Shown here piece after piece: positions 37,603-46,818 of a stretch of DNA of 64,000 nt. The position numbers were made by a program, and so were the translations under genes. The stretch comes from Paenibacillus rubinfantis (GTDB lineage Bacteria > Bacillota > Bacilli > Paenibacillales > Paenibacillaceae), in assembly GCF_001486505.1 (NCBI RefSeq), contig NZ_LN909065.1, positions 744,001-808,000 on the forward strand. Direction: 5' to 3'. Under the pieces are notes generated by a model. That model made no database searches, was not told the origin of the DNA, and worked only from the letters and a program-made list of their open reading frames with translations. The number at the start of each line of letters is the position of its first letter. The stretch's first letter is position 1.

Positions 37603-38751
37603 ATGAAAGGACGTACTTTTAAAAGAGGATCGACCTGGACATTTGTAGTTGACATCCCTCCTGATCCTGTAACCGGTGCACGTAGACAAAAGAAAAAGGG
37701 TGGATTCCCAACTCAACAAGCAGCCGAGTACGCTTGCGCAGAGCTGATCGCTTCGATGAGCAAGAACACCTATGTACCGGATAACAACATTACAATTAAA
37801 GAACTTCTGGTGACATGGCTTGAAGAATACGCAAAACCTAATTACAAACCAACAGTGTATGATGTCGAGTCTACCATCGTAAACAAGCGGATCATCCCGG
37901 TCATTGGGAAGCAACGGGTGCAGCAAATCAAGCCTTTGACAATCGCTCGTTTCTACAATGACTTATCCAAAAAATATTCACCAGACTATGTAAGGCATAT
38001 ACACGCAATCCTAAGGAAAGCTTTCCGATTGGCGAGTAAGTGGGAGATGATTTCAACAAACCCAATCGAGAAGGTAGAAGCTCCAAAATTACGGAAAACC
38101 GAGATGAAAATCTGGACGATGGAGCAGTGCATGCACTTTCTAAATATTGCTGAAGGGCATGTTCATTATATCGTCTACTCATTAGCCATCCACACAGGGA
38201 TGAGAAAAGGCGAAATACTCGGGTTAAGGTGGAAGGATATAAATATGGAGGGGAAGTCGTTAACGATCCAACAGACAGTAAACTGGACACCTTCAGAGGG
38301 TATTATTATTCAGGATACCAAGACAGCCAGCTCAACGAGAAGGATCTCAATCGGTTCCCTTCTCATAAATGACCTGGAACAGCAGAAAGAGGTCATAGAG
38401 GCAAACAAAGAGCGGTTCGGCAACAAGTATCAGGATAACGACCTAGTTTGCTGCTACGAGAACGGGGAACCGATTAAACCTCGTCGTATTACTGAAACAT
38501 TTGCCTACCTAACAAATAAATCCGGGTTACCTAAAATTCGTTTTCACGATCTCCGTCATTCTCACGCATCTATGCTTCTGAATAATGGAGTTAATCCGAA
38601 AATTGGGGCTGAACGACTCGGTCATAGCAGTGTTCAAATTTATCTTGATCGTTACTCGCACCTTCTTCCGGATATGCAACGCGATGCTGTCGACCTGGTC
38701 GAAGAAAAGATGAAAAGTATCAAAAATCCTGTGGATAAACCAACTTCGTGA
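37603..38751 (+). CDS. Tyrosine-type site-specific integrase
   Basis: A 382-residue recombinase that inserts and excises the prophage. N-terminal Arm-binding and core-binding domains precede the catalytic domain, with Arg201 (TGMRKGE), Lys240, His315, Arg318 (FHDLRHSH), His341 (LGHSS) and Tyr351 (LDRYSH). The gene is complete and lies at the prophage edge, next to the 3' end of a tRNA gene, its likely attachment site. Ribosome site GGAGGAGG directly precedes the ATG. Confidence 0.96.
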   Translation: MKGRTFKRGSTWTFVVDIPPDPVTGARRQKKKGGFPTQQAAEYACAELIASMSKNTYVPDNNITIKELLVTWLEEYAKPNYKPTVYDVESTIVNKRIIPVIGKQRVQQIKPLTIARFYNDLSKKYSPDYVRHIHAILRKAFRLASKWEMISTNPIEKVEAPKLRKTEMKIWTMEQCMHFLNIAEGHVHYIVYSLAIHTGMRKGEILGLRWKDINMEGKSLTIQQTVNWTPSEGIIIQDTKTASSTRRISIGSLLINDLEQQKEVIEANKERFGNKYQDNDLVCCYENGEPIKPRRITETFAYLTNKSGLPKIRFHDLRHSHASMLLNNGVNPKIGAERLGHSSVQIYLDRYSHLLPDMQRDAVDLVEEKMKSIKNPVDKPTS

Positions 38752-38828
38752 CCATTTGAGTGACCAAAACAGTATTTCTTCCTCTTCCCAAACTTGCCCC
38801 CTACCGCTCAACTAACCCCGAACAAAGC

Positions 38829-38855
38829 AAAAACCCCTTGATAATCAAGGGGTTT
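38829..38855 (-). terminator. Terminator of the tRNA operon
   Basis: AAACCCCTTGA and TCAAGGGGTTT form a near-perfect stem with tiny loop, followed by T-rich sequence on the minus strand, after tRNA-Ile2. It also faces the integrase gene end. Confidence 0.8.
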
Positions 38856-38863
38856 CGCGCATA

Positions 38864-38937
38864 TGGGCCCTACAGGACTCGAACCTGTGACCAATCGGTT
38901 ATGAGCCGACCGCTCTAACCAACTGAGCTAAGGGCCC
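38864..38937 (-). tRNA. tRNA-Ile2 (anticodon CAU), likely prophage attachment site
   Basis: 74 bases without encoded CCA. Acceptor GGGCCCT pairs with AGGGCCC, D arm AGCTCAGTTGGTTAGAGC, anticodon loop CTCATAA (CAU), T arm with GGTTCGAGTCC. The sequence resembles tRNA-Ile2, whose CAU is converted to lysidine by TilS, more than elongator Met. The prophage end and integrase lie at its 3' side, the usual arrangement for tRNA attachment; the other att copy is outside the window. Confidence 0.92.
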
Positions 38938-38951
38938 GGGTAAAACTTGGA

Positions 38952-39025
<74 letters not shown>

Positions 39026-39085
39026 TCAGTAAATAGCGACAATTAATAATATACACGATTCCCACAGGGCGCGTCAAGCCGTAAG

Positions 39086-39265
39086 TTATGGAATAAAACG
39101 CACGCCGTATTTGCCCTTACGGGAGCGAAAAATTTCGATTTGCCGCATGTCGTCAAAACCGTAGATCCAGCCGTCTTGCTCCAATCTTCGAGCCAGGCAG
39201 CCGGCTTGGAATTTGGTTCTGTACAATTTATTGAAATAGACCCAACGCATGACTGAATCGTCCAT
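39086..39265 (-). CDS. Small conserved-looking basic protein
   Basis: A 59-residue protein, ATG 39265, just upstream of the tRNA genes. The sequence MRWVYFNKLYRTKFQAGCLA and IYGFDDMRQIEIFRSRKG is compact, with aromatic and basic residues and no signal peptide. A second ATG (MRWV) five codons later is also possible; neither has a perfect ribosome site. Unknown function; length just under the usual cut-off. Confidence 0.6.
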   Translation of the reverse strand: MDDSVMRWVYFNKLYRTKFQAGCLARRLEQDGWIYGFDDMRQIEIFRSRKGKYGVRFIP

Positions 39266-39317
39266 CCTTTCGTCAATTAGAGCAATTTGTCCTTGCCTAT
39301 AGAATACCCAACCTTAA

Positions 39318-39349
39318 CAAAAAAAGCCGCCGGATTCCGTCCGGCGGCC
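39318..39349 (-). terminator. Terminator of the ABC operon
   Basis: GCCGCCGGA, five-base loop, TCCGGCGGC then seven Ts on the minus strand, after the solute-binding protein gene. Strong. Confidence 0.92.
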
Positions 39350-39392
39350 CTTGATTGGTCTGGTAATTTTTACACGGTTTGAATTCCGCGGC

Positions 39393-40892
39393 TTAACCTT
39401 TATAAACGGCTCCGTCCGCGGAAGCCCCTTCCTGAGGAACATACGGTGTGCCATCCTCCTGGAATTGGGTTTTCGGGTTGTTTTTAATCTCCAACAACAT
39501 CTTGTTCCCCTTCTCTTCCCATTCCTTGAGCGCTTCCGCCGGGGTTTTCTTATTCTCCAGTACCTCCTGGAAGTACTTACGTCCGCTGTCGTTCACGCTG
39601 TACAGACCCGGTTTTTCGCTCATCAACTTATCCTGCTTCGGATCGGTTGGCGGCGTCGGCTTCAGCATATAAAATGCTTGAATGTTATAATCCAAGCCCA
39701 TTTTCGGTTGGATGTACGATTTGCGGGCCAGCATTTCATAGGAGTTGCTGCGGGATTTCAGCTTCGCCCAATCCGCGCCGTTAATAAATTTAATGAAGTC
39801 CCAAGCGGTTTCGGCGTTTGGAGCCGTGCTGTTAATCGAAAACGTATTACTCAGCCAGATATTCCCCCCAACGCCCGGTTTTTCGGGATGAACCGGAACG
39901 GTTACGATGTCCCAATCCACGGGGTTGAAGTTTTTGATTTTCGAAGCGTTGTTGTTTGCGTCGGTAATTTCATTAACGTAGTAGTTCTCGCCGATCGTCA
40001 TCGCCGCTCTACCGGAGAGGAATAAATCGCTGGTTACCGGATTCCATTCCCCATCCATCATCCCACTGTTGCTGTCTGGGATAATTTTGTCCTTGGCCAG
40101 CTTGCTGATCGTTTCCCAAACCTTGGTCCATTGCGGTGTATTCACCGTCATCGTCTCGGCTTTGTCGTCAAAGGTTTTGAGCTGCAGCGCGCTGACGTAG
40201 TTGTTCTGCATATCCCAGAACGGATCGCTTCCGAGGTACCGGTTAAACGCAAAGCCGTAAACCCGGTCCTTCCCTTCCCCTTTGGCCAAGCGGCGAGCCA
40301 GATTAAAGATATCGTCCCAAGTCATGTTATCGGTAGGCGGCTCCACTCCGGCATCCGTAAAGATCTTCTTGTTATAATACAGAGCGGAGGAAGAGAACGA
40401 AGGTGTTAACGCGTACAGGCTGCCTTCCCCAAGATCCTTGATCCCGTCAAGCACAGCCGGTACAAAATCCGACGTATCGAATTTATCCTCTTGGATCATC
40501 GGATCAAGCTGTTTCACCATATTCTCCTTGATCAGTTGATTTAATACGGTAGTGTCGGTCACCACCACGTCCACCGGATTGCTGCCGGTCATGATTTTCT
40601 TCATGCTTTCCAGGTAATCCGGCTGCACGTATGGCTGCGAGCTGTCCTGGTAACGGTATTGACTTTGGTCGATGGCCGGTACGATCTCGATTCGGATATT
40701 CTGGTGTGTGAATTCGTACACATCGGTATATTGTTGGCGGAAATAAGAATCGTCGTATCCCCCGTACAGAACGCCGATACGCAGCACTTTCTCCTGATCA
40801 GGGTCTGCCGCCTTGCTGCCGTTACAGCCGGCCAACAAGCCCAACGACAGCGTAGCCGCTAACGCTACGGATAATAATTTTTTAAACCTCAT
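39393..40892 (-). CDS. Extracellular solute-binding lipoprotein
   Basis: A 499-residue lipoprotein of the sugar-type (family 1) solute-binding class. Signal peptide with lipobox LLAGC, cleavage before Cys23. Body: ALYYNKKIFTDAGVEPPTDNMTW and SGRAAMTIGENYYVNEI are typical of these proteins, and the C-terminus contains the usual hinge-end helices. Such proteins normally feed importers, but here the operon permease is of FtsX/export type. The start overlaps the stop of the ABC ATPase as ATGA, so it belongs to that operon. Ligand unknown. Confidence 0.9.
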   Translation of the reverse strand: MRFKKLLSVALAATLSLGLLAGCNGSKAADPDQEKVLRIGVLYGGYDDSYFRQQYTDVYEFTHQNIRIEIVPAIDQSQYRYQDSSQPYVQPDYLESMKKIMTGSNPVDVVVTDTTVLNQLIKENMVKQLDPMIQEDKFDTSDFVPAVLDGIKDLGEGSLYALTPSFSSSALYYNKKIFTDAGVEPPTDNMTWDDIFNLARRLAKGEGKDRVYGFAFNRYLGSDPFWDMQNNYVSALQLKTFDDKAETMTVNTPQWTKVWETISKLAKDKIIPDSNSGMMDGEWNPVTSDLFLSGRAAMTIGENYYVNEITDANNNASKIKNFNPVDWDIVTVPVHPEKPGVGGNIWLSNTFSINSTAPNAETAWDFIKFINGADWAKLKSRSNSYEMLARKSYIQPKMGLDYNIQAFYMLKPTPPTDPKQDKLMSEKPGLYSVNDSGRKYFQEVLENKKTPAEALKEWEEKGNKMLLEIKNNPKTQFQEDGTPYVPQEGASADGAVYKG

Positions 40893-41776
40893 GATGTTTC
40901 CCCCTCTAATGATTTAGGTGCTGTAATAATGATTTTCTCCCCGTCAAACTCCATGCTCGCCCGTCCGTTGATCCCGACGGATTCCAGATATTCCTTCGGA
41001 ACCTGTAAACGTCCGACGCGGTCAACCACAACAAAAGCTTCGTGAACCTCCTGCAAGCCTCCGGCACCAAGCTCCGCAGCCGCCAAATCCAGATTCGGAT
41101 TACGCTTCAAGAACTCGGTGCTCGTTAATCCGTCACGGATGGCGACCACACGGTCTACCTTTCCAGCCAACGTCAAATCGTGCGTGACGATAACAACGGT
41201 GATGCCCAGCTCCCGGTTCACCTGCCGAAAGATTTGCATGATCTGGTCAGAGGTGGCCGTGTCCACCGAACCTGTTGGTTCGTCGGCCAGCAGGAGCTTC
41301 GGGCGGTTGGACAGCGAGATGGCAATCGCAACCCGCTGCTGCTCCCCGCCGGAGAGCTGATGCAGCTTGTTGTGCATCCGCTCCTTCAAGCCAACCCGCT
41401 CCAGTAGTTCTTTCGCATACGCTCGGTCCAACTTCCCGGTGAGCAGCATCGGCATTTCCACATTTTCCAGTGCCGTCAAGTACGGAAGCAGGTTGCGGGC
41501 GTTGTTCTGCCAAACGAAGCCGACGGTGTTGCGCTTGTATTCCACCAGCTGGTCATCGCGGATCTTGAGCAGATCCCAGCCCCCGACGTTAACCTGGCCG
41601 GCCGATGGGCGATCCAGCCCGCCGAGGATATTCAGCAGCGTGGATTTGCCGCTGCCGCTGTTGCCGATAATCGCCATCATCTCGCCTTGTTCAACGGTCA
41701 AGTTCAAGCCTTGGAGCGCCACAACTTCGATATCTTCGGATTTGAAAATCTTGACAAGTCCTTCGCAATGAATCAT
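40889..41776 (-). CDS. ABC transporter ATPase with C-terminal AbrB-like domain
   Basis: A 295-residue MacB/LolD-type ATPase. Walker A GNSGSGKST (38-46), signature LSGGEQQR (141-148), Walker B LLLADEP (161-167), H-loop His199. Residues about 249-286 (VVDRVGRLQVPKEYLESVGI then GRASMEFDGEKIIITAP) look like a swapped-hairpin AbrB/SpoVT DNA-binding domain fused behind the ATPase, which is unusual. It may serve as regulation or dimerisation. Powers the FtsX-like permease directly upstream. The AbrB match is by eye. Confidence 0.9.
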   Translation of the reverse strand: MIHCEGLVKIFKSEDIEVVALQGLNLTVEQGEMMAIIGNSGSGKSTLLNILGGLDRPSAGQVNVGGWDLLKIRDDQLVEYKRNTVGFVWQNNARNLLPYLTALENVEMPMLLTGKLDRAYAKELLERVGLKERMHNKLHQLSGGEQQRVAIAISLSNRPKLLLADEPTGSVDTATSDQIMQIFRQVNRELGITVVIVTHDLTLAGKVDRVVAIRDGLTSTEFLKRNPNLDLAAAELGAGGLQEVHEAFVVVDRVGRLQVPKEYLESVGINGRASMEFDGEKIIITAPKSLEGETS

Positions 41777-41779
41777 CCC

Positions 41780-44680
41780 TTAGCGCTCCTCTCCCATTTT
41801 TACCGCCTGATGCACGCGGAGGCGTCGGATTTGCCAGAAGAGCAAGCCCGCTCCCATCAGGAGCATCACAAACACCACGACATAGAGCTGAAGCGTGTCC
41901 TGGTTATCGAACACGATCCGGAACGGCGGCACTTGCGTCGTCACGTTATCGGCCGTTTGCAGGAACGGCAGATACAGCTTGCCGGCAATCTTTCCGATCA
42001 CGATTCCCAGCACGATCGATAAGCCTGCTGTCAAGATTTGCTCGGCCAGCAGCATAAACGTCAATTGCTTGCGGGATAAGCCCATCGCCCGCAAAATCCC
42101 GAATTGGACAACCCGGCCGGACAAATTGAAAAACCAATACAACACGTAGCCGATCAGCGATACGATCACCGAAACGAGGAAGCCAAGACTCAATATTCCA
42201 AAGACCCCGCCCCGGGTTGGGTGCTTGCTTTGCGCCGCCAGTTCGCTGCGCACATCGTCAACCGAATAAAGATCGATTCCTTCCTCCGCCAGCTTGGTGA
42301 TCAGCGGTGCCACCTTGGCACCCGGTTTCATTTTCAGCCACACCTCGTAAGGAATGAGCGGAACCTGATCGTAGATATAATCTAAATTCGCGATAATAAA
42401 CGGTGTCTGGTCTGGATATTGGCTAGGCCAATACGGCAAAATCCCGTACACCGCAAATTCCACCGTTTGCTCGCCTAATGCTACCGTAAACACATCGCCC
42501 GGCTTCAATTTGTATTTCTCCGCCAGGGTAGACGGTACCAGAGCTGCGCTTTCATTCATCCCAAGAAAGTTCAAATAATTGTACGGATGCGTTGGGAACA
42601 GGTCGTTGCGGAACCAGGCGACTTTAGCAAAATCGACGTTGTCGATCCCCATCACGTTGCCTTGCCCTGCTGAGCGGCCGGAGACAATGATATTCCCCTT
42701 CGTCTGCAGTACGCGCGCCGCATGTTCGACCCCCTCCAGCTTCCGGAAGATCTCGAACGGAGGTTCGGAATAAATCAGTTTGGATGGCGTTGGATTTTGC
42801 CCGCCGCCTCCCGAACCGCCTCCGGGTGCTCCACCCGGGTTCCCACCGCCGCCCGGTGCTCCCGAGCCGCCGCCTTGGCCTTGGCCGGAGCCTCCTTGCG
42901 AAGGACGGGTGATCTCTGGAGTGCCTTCCCACACCGTCTTCATGATCACGTCTGAGCCGTATTTGTACAGCGTTCGTTCCGTCGAGTTCAAATCGATGGT
43001 CCGGGCCGCGGAGGCGTTATAAACGCCAAGGCCCAGCGTCAGAACGAGCAGGATCATCAGCGGATAATAGGACGACGACGATCTGGACAGTTGCGTCAAG
43101 CTTAGGTAGTACGGAACCGGCAGCCACTTTTTGCCGATCCAGCCGATCAGCTTCAGCAGCCATGGGAACACCCGCAGGAAAAACAACCCGATCGAGAAGA
43201 TCGCCAGCGCCGGAACGAAGAACAGGAACGGCTGAACCTGCAGTTCATCCGTAGTCATCCCTGTCTGGAACGTCAGCATCTGCCGCTGATTAAACAAGTA
43301 GTAGCCGTAACCCGCGATCCCCATCAAGACGATATCCAGGAACCAACGTTGCCAGAACGGCGCCCGATCGGAGCGCGCTTGCTTCTGCTTGGTCTTGACG
43401 ATCGAGGACCGGGCGAACGAAACCGCCGGCAGCAACGTCGCCAAGATGGCGATGATCACCGCCGCCGCTCCTAACGCCAATGCGTCGAAATTGAATCCCA
43501 CCGGAATGGACTTCCGATTCACGAAGGTCAGGAAGCCGTCCGCCGAGCCAATGCTCTTGGACATAAACCAACCCAGTAAAGGACCCGCGATTAAGGCGAT
43601 TATGCCTAGGATCAAGCTTTCAAAGAAATAGATCAAGATGATCTGGTTCGTGGAAGCCCCGCGGCTGCGAAGCACAGCGATGTCGCTCTGCTGCTTGTCA
43701 AGCGCTTGGCGGGCGTTCATGACGATATAATAGAAAACCATGGCAATCATCGGTGCCGCTAAGGTAAACAGCAGCGTCTGCATTTGCAAGCTTTGCTTGC
43801 GGAAATCATTCAGCAGACTGCCGAAGGAAACATCCACTTTCGTGTCTTTGAGCTTCTGGTATAACTCCACGTTCAGCCGCTCCAGCGTATCCGACAGCGG
43901 CGACAGCTGACTCGTCTTGATCTCGCCGAGATCAAAGGCGTAATACCAGCTGGAATTATGCAGCGGAATCGATAATCCATTCAGCAGTTGTTCGTTAAAG
44001 ACTTGGTCCGAGACGTAGAAGTTGTTCATCATCCCTTCAAAGCCTTGGTACCAATACGGATCATTCTCGTTCGACGGCTGGAAGGTGCCGACGATCTTCA
44101 CTTTGAGCGTCACGTCGACTCCGCTGTATACCGGATACTCCATCACGTCGCCAACATGCAGATCCTGGCGGTACATCGCCTCTTCCAGCATCAGTGCTTC
44201 CAGCGTATCGCCGTTAGCTTGATCGGAATATTGCTGGCCGCCGGAGATGGAGATATGATCCTTCAAACCACTCATGGACACGATTGACATCGTCCGAGTC
44301 CGACTCGCATCCACTTTGGTTGGATCCTCCGGGAACACTTCTGTACTGCGGATCGACCGCGTATTCACGTAGGCGTCATACGGGAAGCCGATTTTTGCCG
44401 GAACTTCGTCTACGATATATTGATTGACGGCGGTCAGAGCGCCCGCATCCGTCTTCGTGCCGCCCGGTGCCTGGTAGCTCATGATCAATGAGCCTGCGGG
44501 AAGCCCCTCGCTTTCGGCCTTCAGCGTGGTCGCGACGACCCGTTTCAGCGACCCGTCGGAATACATCGGGATGCTGACCGTAAACGAGACGGCGACGATC
44601 AGGCCCAGTAAAGTACTCAACGTCAGCCATTTCGTGTTCCACATTTTGCGGAACAGCAAGCGTAATAAAGGTACTCCCAT
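41780..44680 (-). CDS. Large FtsX-type ABC permease
   Basis: A 966-residue membrane protein with the FtsX/MacB-like architecture. An N-terminal membrane segment (residues about 15-40) is followed by a large extracytoplasmic domain, a central block of membrane segments near 290-540, a second extracellular part holding a Gly/Pro-rich low-complexity linker (about residues 600-640), and C-terminal membrane segments. Its start overlaps the stop of the HlyD gene by one base. MacB relatives export peptides, lipids or act in mechanotransmission. The substrate is unknown; paired ATPases here suggest an exporter. Confidence 0.88.
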   Translation of the reverse strand: MGVPLLRLLFRKMWNTKWLTLSTLLGLIVAVSFTVSIPMYSDGSLKRVVATTLKAESEGLPAGSLIMSYQAPGGTKTDAGALTAVNQYIVDEVPAKIGFPYDAYVNTRSIRSTEVFPEDPTKVDASRTRTMSIVSMSGLKDHISISGGQQYSDQANGDTLEALMLEEAMYRQDLHVGDVMEYPVYSGVDVTLKVKIVGTFQPSNENDPYWYQGFEGMMNNFYVSDQVFNEQLLNGLSIPLHNSSWYYAFDLGEIKTSQLSPLSDTLERLNVELYQKLKDTKVDVSFGSLLNDFRKQSLQMQTLLFTLAAPMIAMVFYYIVMNARQALDKQQSDIAVLRSRGASTNQIILIYFFESLILGIIALIAGPLLGWFMSKSIGSADGFLTFVNRKSIPVGFNFDALALGAAAVIIAILATLLPAVSFARSSIVKTKQKQARSDRAPFWQRWFLDIVLMGIAGYGYYLFNQRQMLTFQTGMTTDELQVQPFLFFVPALAIFSIGLFFLRVFPWLLKLIGWIGKKWLPVPYYLSLTQLSRSSSSYYPLMILLVLTLGLGVYNASAARTIDLNSTERTLYKYGSDVIMKTVWEGTPEITRPSQGGSGQGQGGGSGAPGGGGNPGGAPGGGSGGGGQNPTPSKLIYSEPPFEIFRKLEGVEHAARVLQTKGNIIVSGRSAGQGNVMGIDNVDFAKVAWFRNDLFPTHPYNYLNFLGMNESAALVPSTLAEKYKLKPGDVFTVALGEQTVEFAVYGILPYWPSQYPDQTPFIIANLDYIYDQVPLIPYEVWLKMKPGAKVAPLITKLAEEGIDLYSVDDVRSELAAQSKHPTRGGVFGILSLGFLVSVIVSLIGYVLYWFFNLSGRVVQFGILRAMGLSRKQLTFMLLAEQILTAGLSIVLGIVIGKIAGKLYLPFLQTADNVTTQVPPFRIVFDNQDTLQLYVVVFVMLLMGAGLLFWQIRRLRVHQAVKMGEER

Positions 44681-45777
44681 TAACGACCCACTACTTTCTG
44701 CCCCGGCGTGAGTCCTTTAACGATTTCCACATCGGTTGAGGTTTGCAAGCCGACTTCAACATCGGCTTCGCGTTTCGAGCCGTCCTCCTCCACAACCTGG
44801 ACGTAAGTCCGAGAACCAATGGTCCGCAGCGCGGAAATCGGAATCAATACGGCGTTCTCCTTACGTTGGGTCACGATCGAAACGCTAAGCGGGCGGCCAC
44901 GTTCAACACCCTCCGGCCATTTGTCCAGCTGGACAATCAGATACTTATCGATCGTATCTTTCTCCGGAGCGTTGCCACCGTTGCCATTCCCGTTATCGGA
45001 CGAACTGGTCTCGACCGGCATCACTTTGACTTTACCTTCGAACACGCCGGCCGCATTGATGTCGACCTTCGCCTTCATGCCAACGGCGACCTTCGACAAA
45101 TCCTCCTTGGCAAACTGAGCCGCCACCACTAGCGATGACGTATCGGACAGTACGGCTACCGTGTCATAAGCTTTGATGGCCGCACCTTTCTGGGCGGTGA
45201 CGGAAACGACCGTGCCGGAGAACGGTGCGCGCAAGGTGCCGTCCGCAATCGTTTTCTCCAAATCCTCGAGCGCTTGGCGCTGTTCCTCAAAGACGATAGA
45301 GGCCTCCTCAAATTCGATGGGGTCCTTCTCGTCCTTCGTCCGCAACAGCTCTTTCATCGAGATTTCCTGTTTGCGGAACTCCAGCTTCTTCTTACGCAAG
45401 TCCTTCTGCAGGTCCTCTACATCCAGCTGAATGAGAGCATCGCCCTGTTTGACCTTGTCTCCCGCCTTCACCATCACTTCTTTGACGTGCAGATTATCCT
45501 CCGTAAAAAATAACGGTTCCTCCCGCTGGCTCATGATCTTGCCAACCGCGCTGACGTTGATCTCGATCGTCTCTGTGCGCACCTCGTACTCCGGCTTCTT
45601 CGAGATCGTCGGCGGCGTGATCACCGGCAGGTCTTCCTCCGCCTCTTCATCCGGCAGCAGGGCGCAGCCCGTGGATACCGTCAAAGCCAGGCATACGGAC
45701 AAGATGCCCAGCGTTCGGATCAGCCTAACCTTCCCCCTTTTAGTTGATAAATTTGCCATCCACCATTTCGTAAACAT
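44680..45777 (-). CDS. HlyD/MacA-type adaptor lipoprotein
   Basis: A 365-residue membrane-fusion-type adaptor. Lipobox LTVSTGC near residue 38, two coiled-coil helical arms around ELLRTKDEKDPIEFEEAS, beta barrel and lipoyl-like parts: VKAGDKVKQGDALIQLD and FSGTVVSVTAQKGAAIKAYD are the two lipoyl halves. The exact start is uncertain: the frame overlaps the preceding ATPase gene, and an AAAGGGGGAAGG stretch hints at a start just before the signal helix. It links the MacB-like ATPase/permease to the cell surface. Function by family. Confidence 0.88.
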   Translation of the reverse strand: MFTKWWMANLSTKRGKVRLIRTLGILSVCLALTVSTGCALLPDEEAEEDLPVITPPTISKKPEYEVRTETIEINVSAVGKIMSQREEPLFFTEDNLHVKEVMVKAGDKVKQGDALIQLDVEDLQKDLRKKKLEFRKQEISMKELLRTKDEKDPIEFEEASIVFEEQRQALEDLEKTIADGTLRAPFSGTVVSVTAQKGAAIKAYDTVAVLSDTSSLVVAAQFAKEDLSKVAVGMKAKVDINAAGVFEGKVKVMPVETSSSDNGNGNGGNAPEKDTIDKYLIVQLDKWPEGVERGRPLSVSIVTQRKENAVLIPISALRTIGSRTYVQVVEEDGSKREADVEVGLQTSTDVEIVKGLTPGQKVVGR

Positions 45778-46585
45778 GGTCCGCTACCTCCAGGATTGTA
45801 GGATCGTGTGTCGTCATACAGATCGTCACGCGTTCGGTCTGTATGATGTTCTTGAATACTGCCATGACTTGTGCTCCCATTTGCGAATCGAGATTGGCCG
45901 TTGGTTCGTCCGCCAGCAACAGCTTCGGACGGTGAGCGATCGCTTTGGCGATGGCCACCCGCTGCTGTTCCCCCCCGGACAGCTCAAACGGACGGTGAAA
46001 CATGCGTTTCCCCAACCCTACGAGCTCCAGACAGTGCGTAACGCGCTTCTTCCATTCCTGGGGCGGAACGCCCGCCATCCGCAAGGACAGCTCAACATTC
46101 TCCCAAGCAGACAACAGCGGAAGCAAGGCGTAAGCTTGGAAAATAAAGCCGATCTGATCCCGCCTCAGCAACGTCCGCTTATCATCGTTCAGCTCATGCA
46201 GCGCCTGGCCGCGGAACCATATCTCACCCGACGTCGGTTGGTCCAATCCGCCGAGCATGTTGAGCAGCGTCGTTTTACCCGAGCCGGAGCGCCCTTTGAG
46301 CATCACCAGCTGGCCGGAAAGCACTTCCATGTCGATTCCCTTCAAAACCTGGATTTCTCCTCCGCCGACCGGAAACGAACGGCGAACCTCTTTGACCGAC
46401 AGGATCGGTCCGGTCTCCTTCTCCGGTTCCTCCTCTTGCGCACGGGCTGCAATGACCTCGACGGCTGCATCCTCTAAGACCGTCTTCTCTGCAGCGGCAG
46501 CGGCTTCCGCTTCCGCCTCAAGGACCGGAGTTTCCGCTCCGGACGGAACTTCGACTTTTTCTTTTTTGCGAAGCCATCGCATCAT
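45740..46585 (-). CDS. ABC transporter ATPase (MacB-like) with acidic N-terminal extension
   Basis: A 281-residue ATPase from ATG 46585; an ATG at 46603 is closer to a weak ribosome site. About the first 60 residues are an Ala/Glu-rich extension (ETPVLEAEAEAAAAAEKTV) not seen in normal ATPases, possibly an anchor for the partner permease or HlyD. Walker A GRSGSGKTT, signature LSGGEQQR, Walker B LLLADEPTANLD. First gene of the five-gene operon, overlapping the HlyD gene. Two different ATPases in one operon suggest a heterodimeric motor; which of them drives the permease is unknown. Confidence 0.9.
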   Translation of the reverse strand: MMRWLRKKEKVEVPSGAETPVLEAEAEAAAAAEKTVLEDAAVEVIAARAQEEEPEKETGPILSVKEVRRSFPVGGGEIQVLKGIDMEVLSGQLVMLKGRSGSGKTTLLNMLGGLDQPTSGEIWFRGQALHELNDDKRTLLRRDQIGFIFQAYALLPLLSAWENVELSLRMAGVPPQEWKKRVTHCLELVGLGKRMFHRPFELSGGEQQRVAIAKAIAHRPKLLLADEPTANLDSQMGAQVMAVFKNIIQTERVTICMTTHDPTILEVADHVYEMVDGKFIN

Positions 46586-46818
46586 CGTGTATCGTTCTCC
46601 CATTTCCCTAATTTGTGATTCTGCCTCTTCTTGGTCGTCTTGGCCTTGTCTAGCAATTCATTTACGTCTTGCATTATAAACGAAATACTATGGCAAAAAG
46701 TTACAACGGAATTAACGAATTCGTTCTTTTTCTTTCCAGATTTTAAGCGCTGATGATAGGTTACAATCCTGTTAGAATTAAGGAGAATTCTACTAGAATC
46801 GGCAAGGAGAACTACTTC

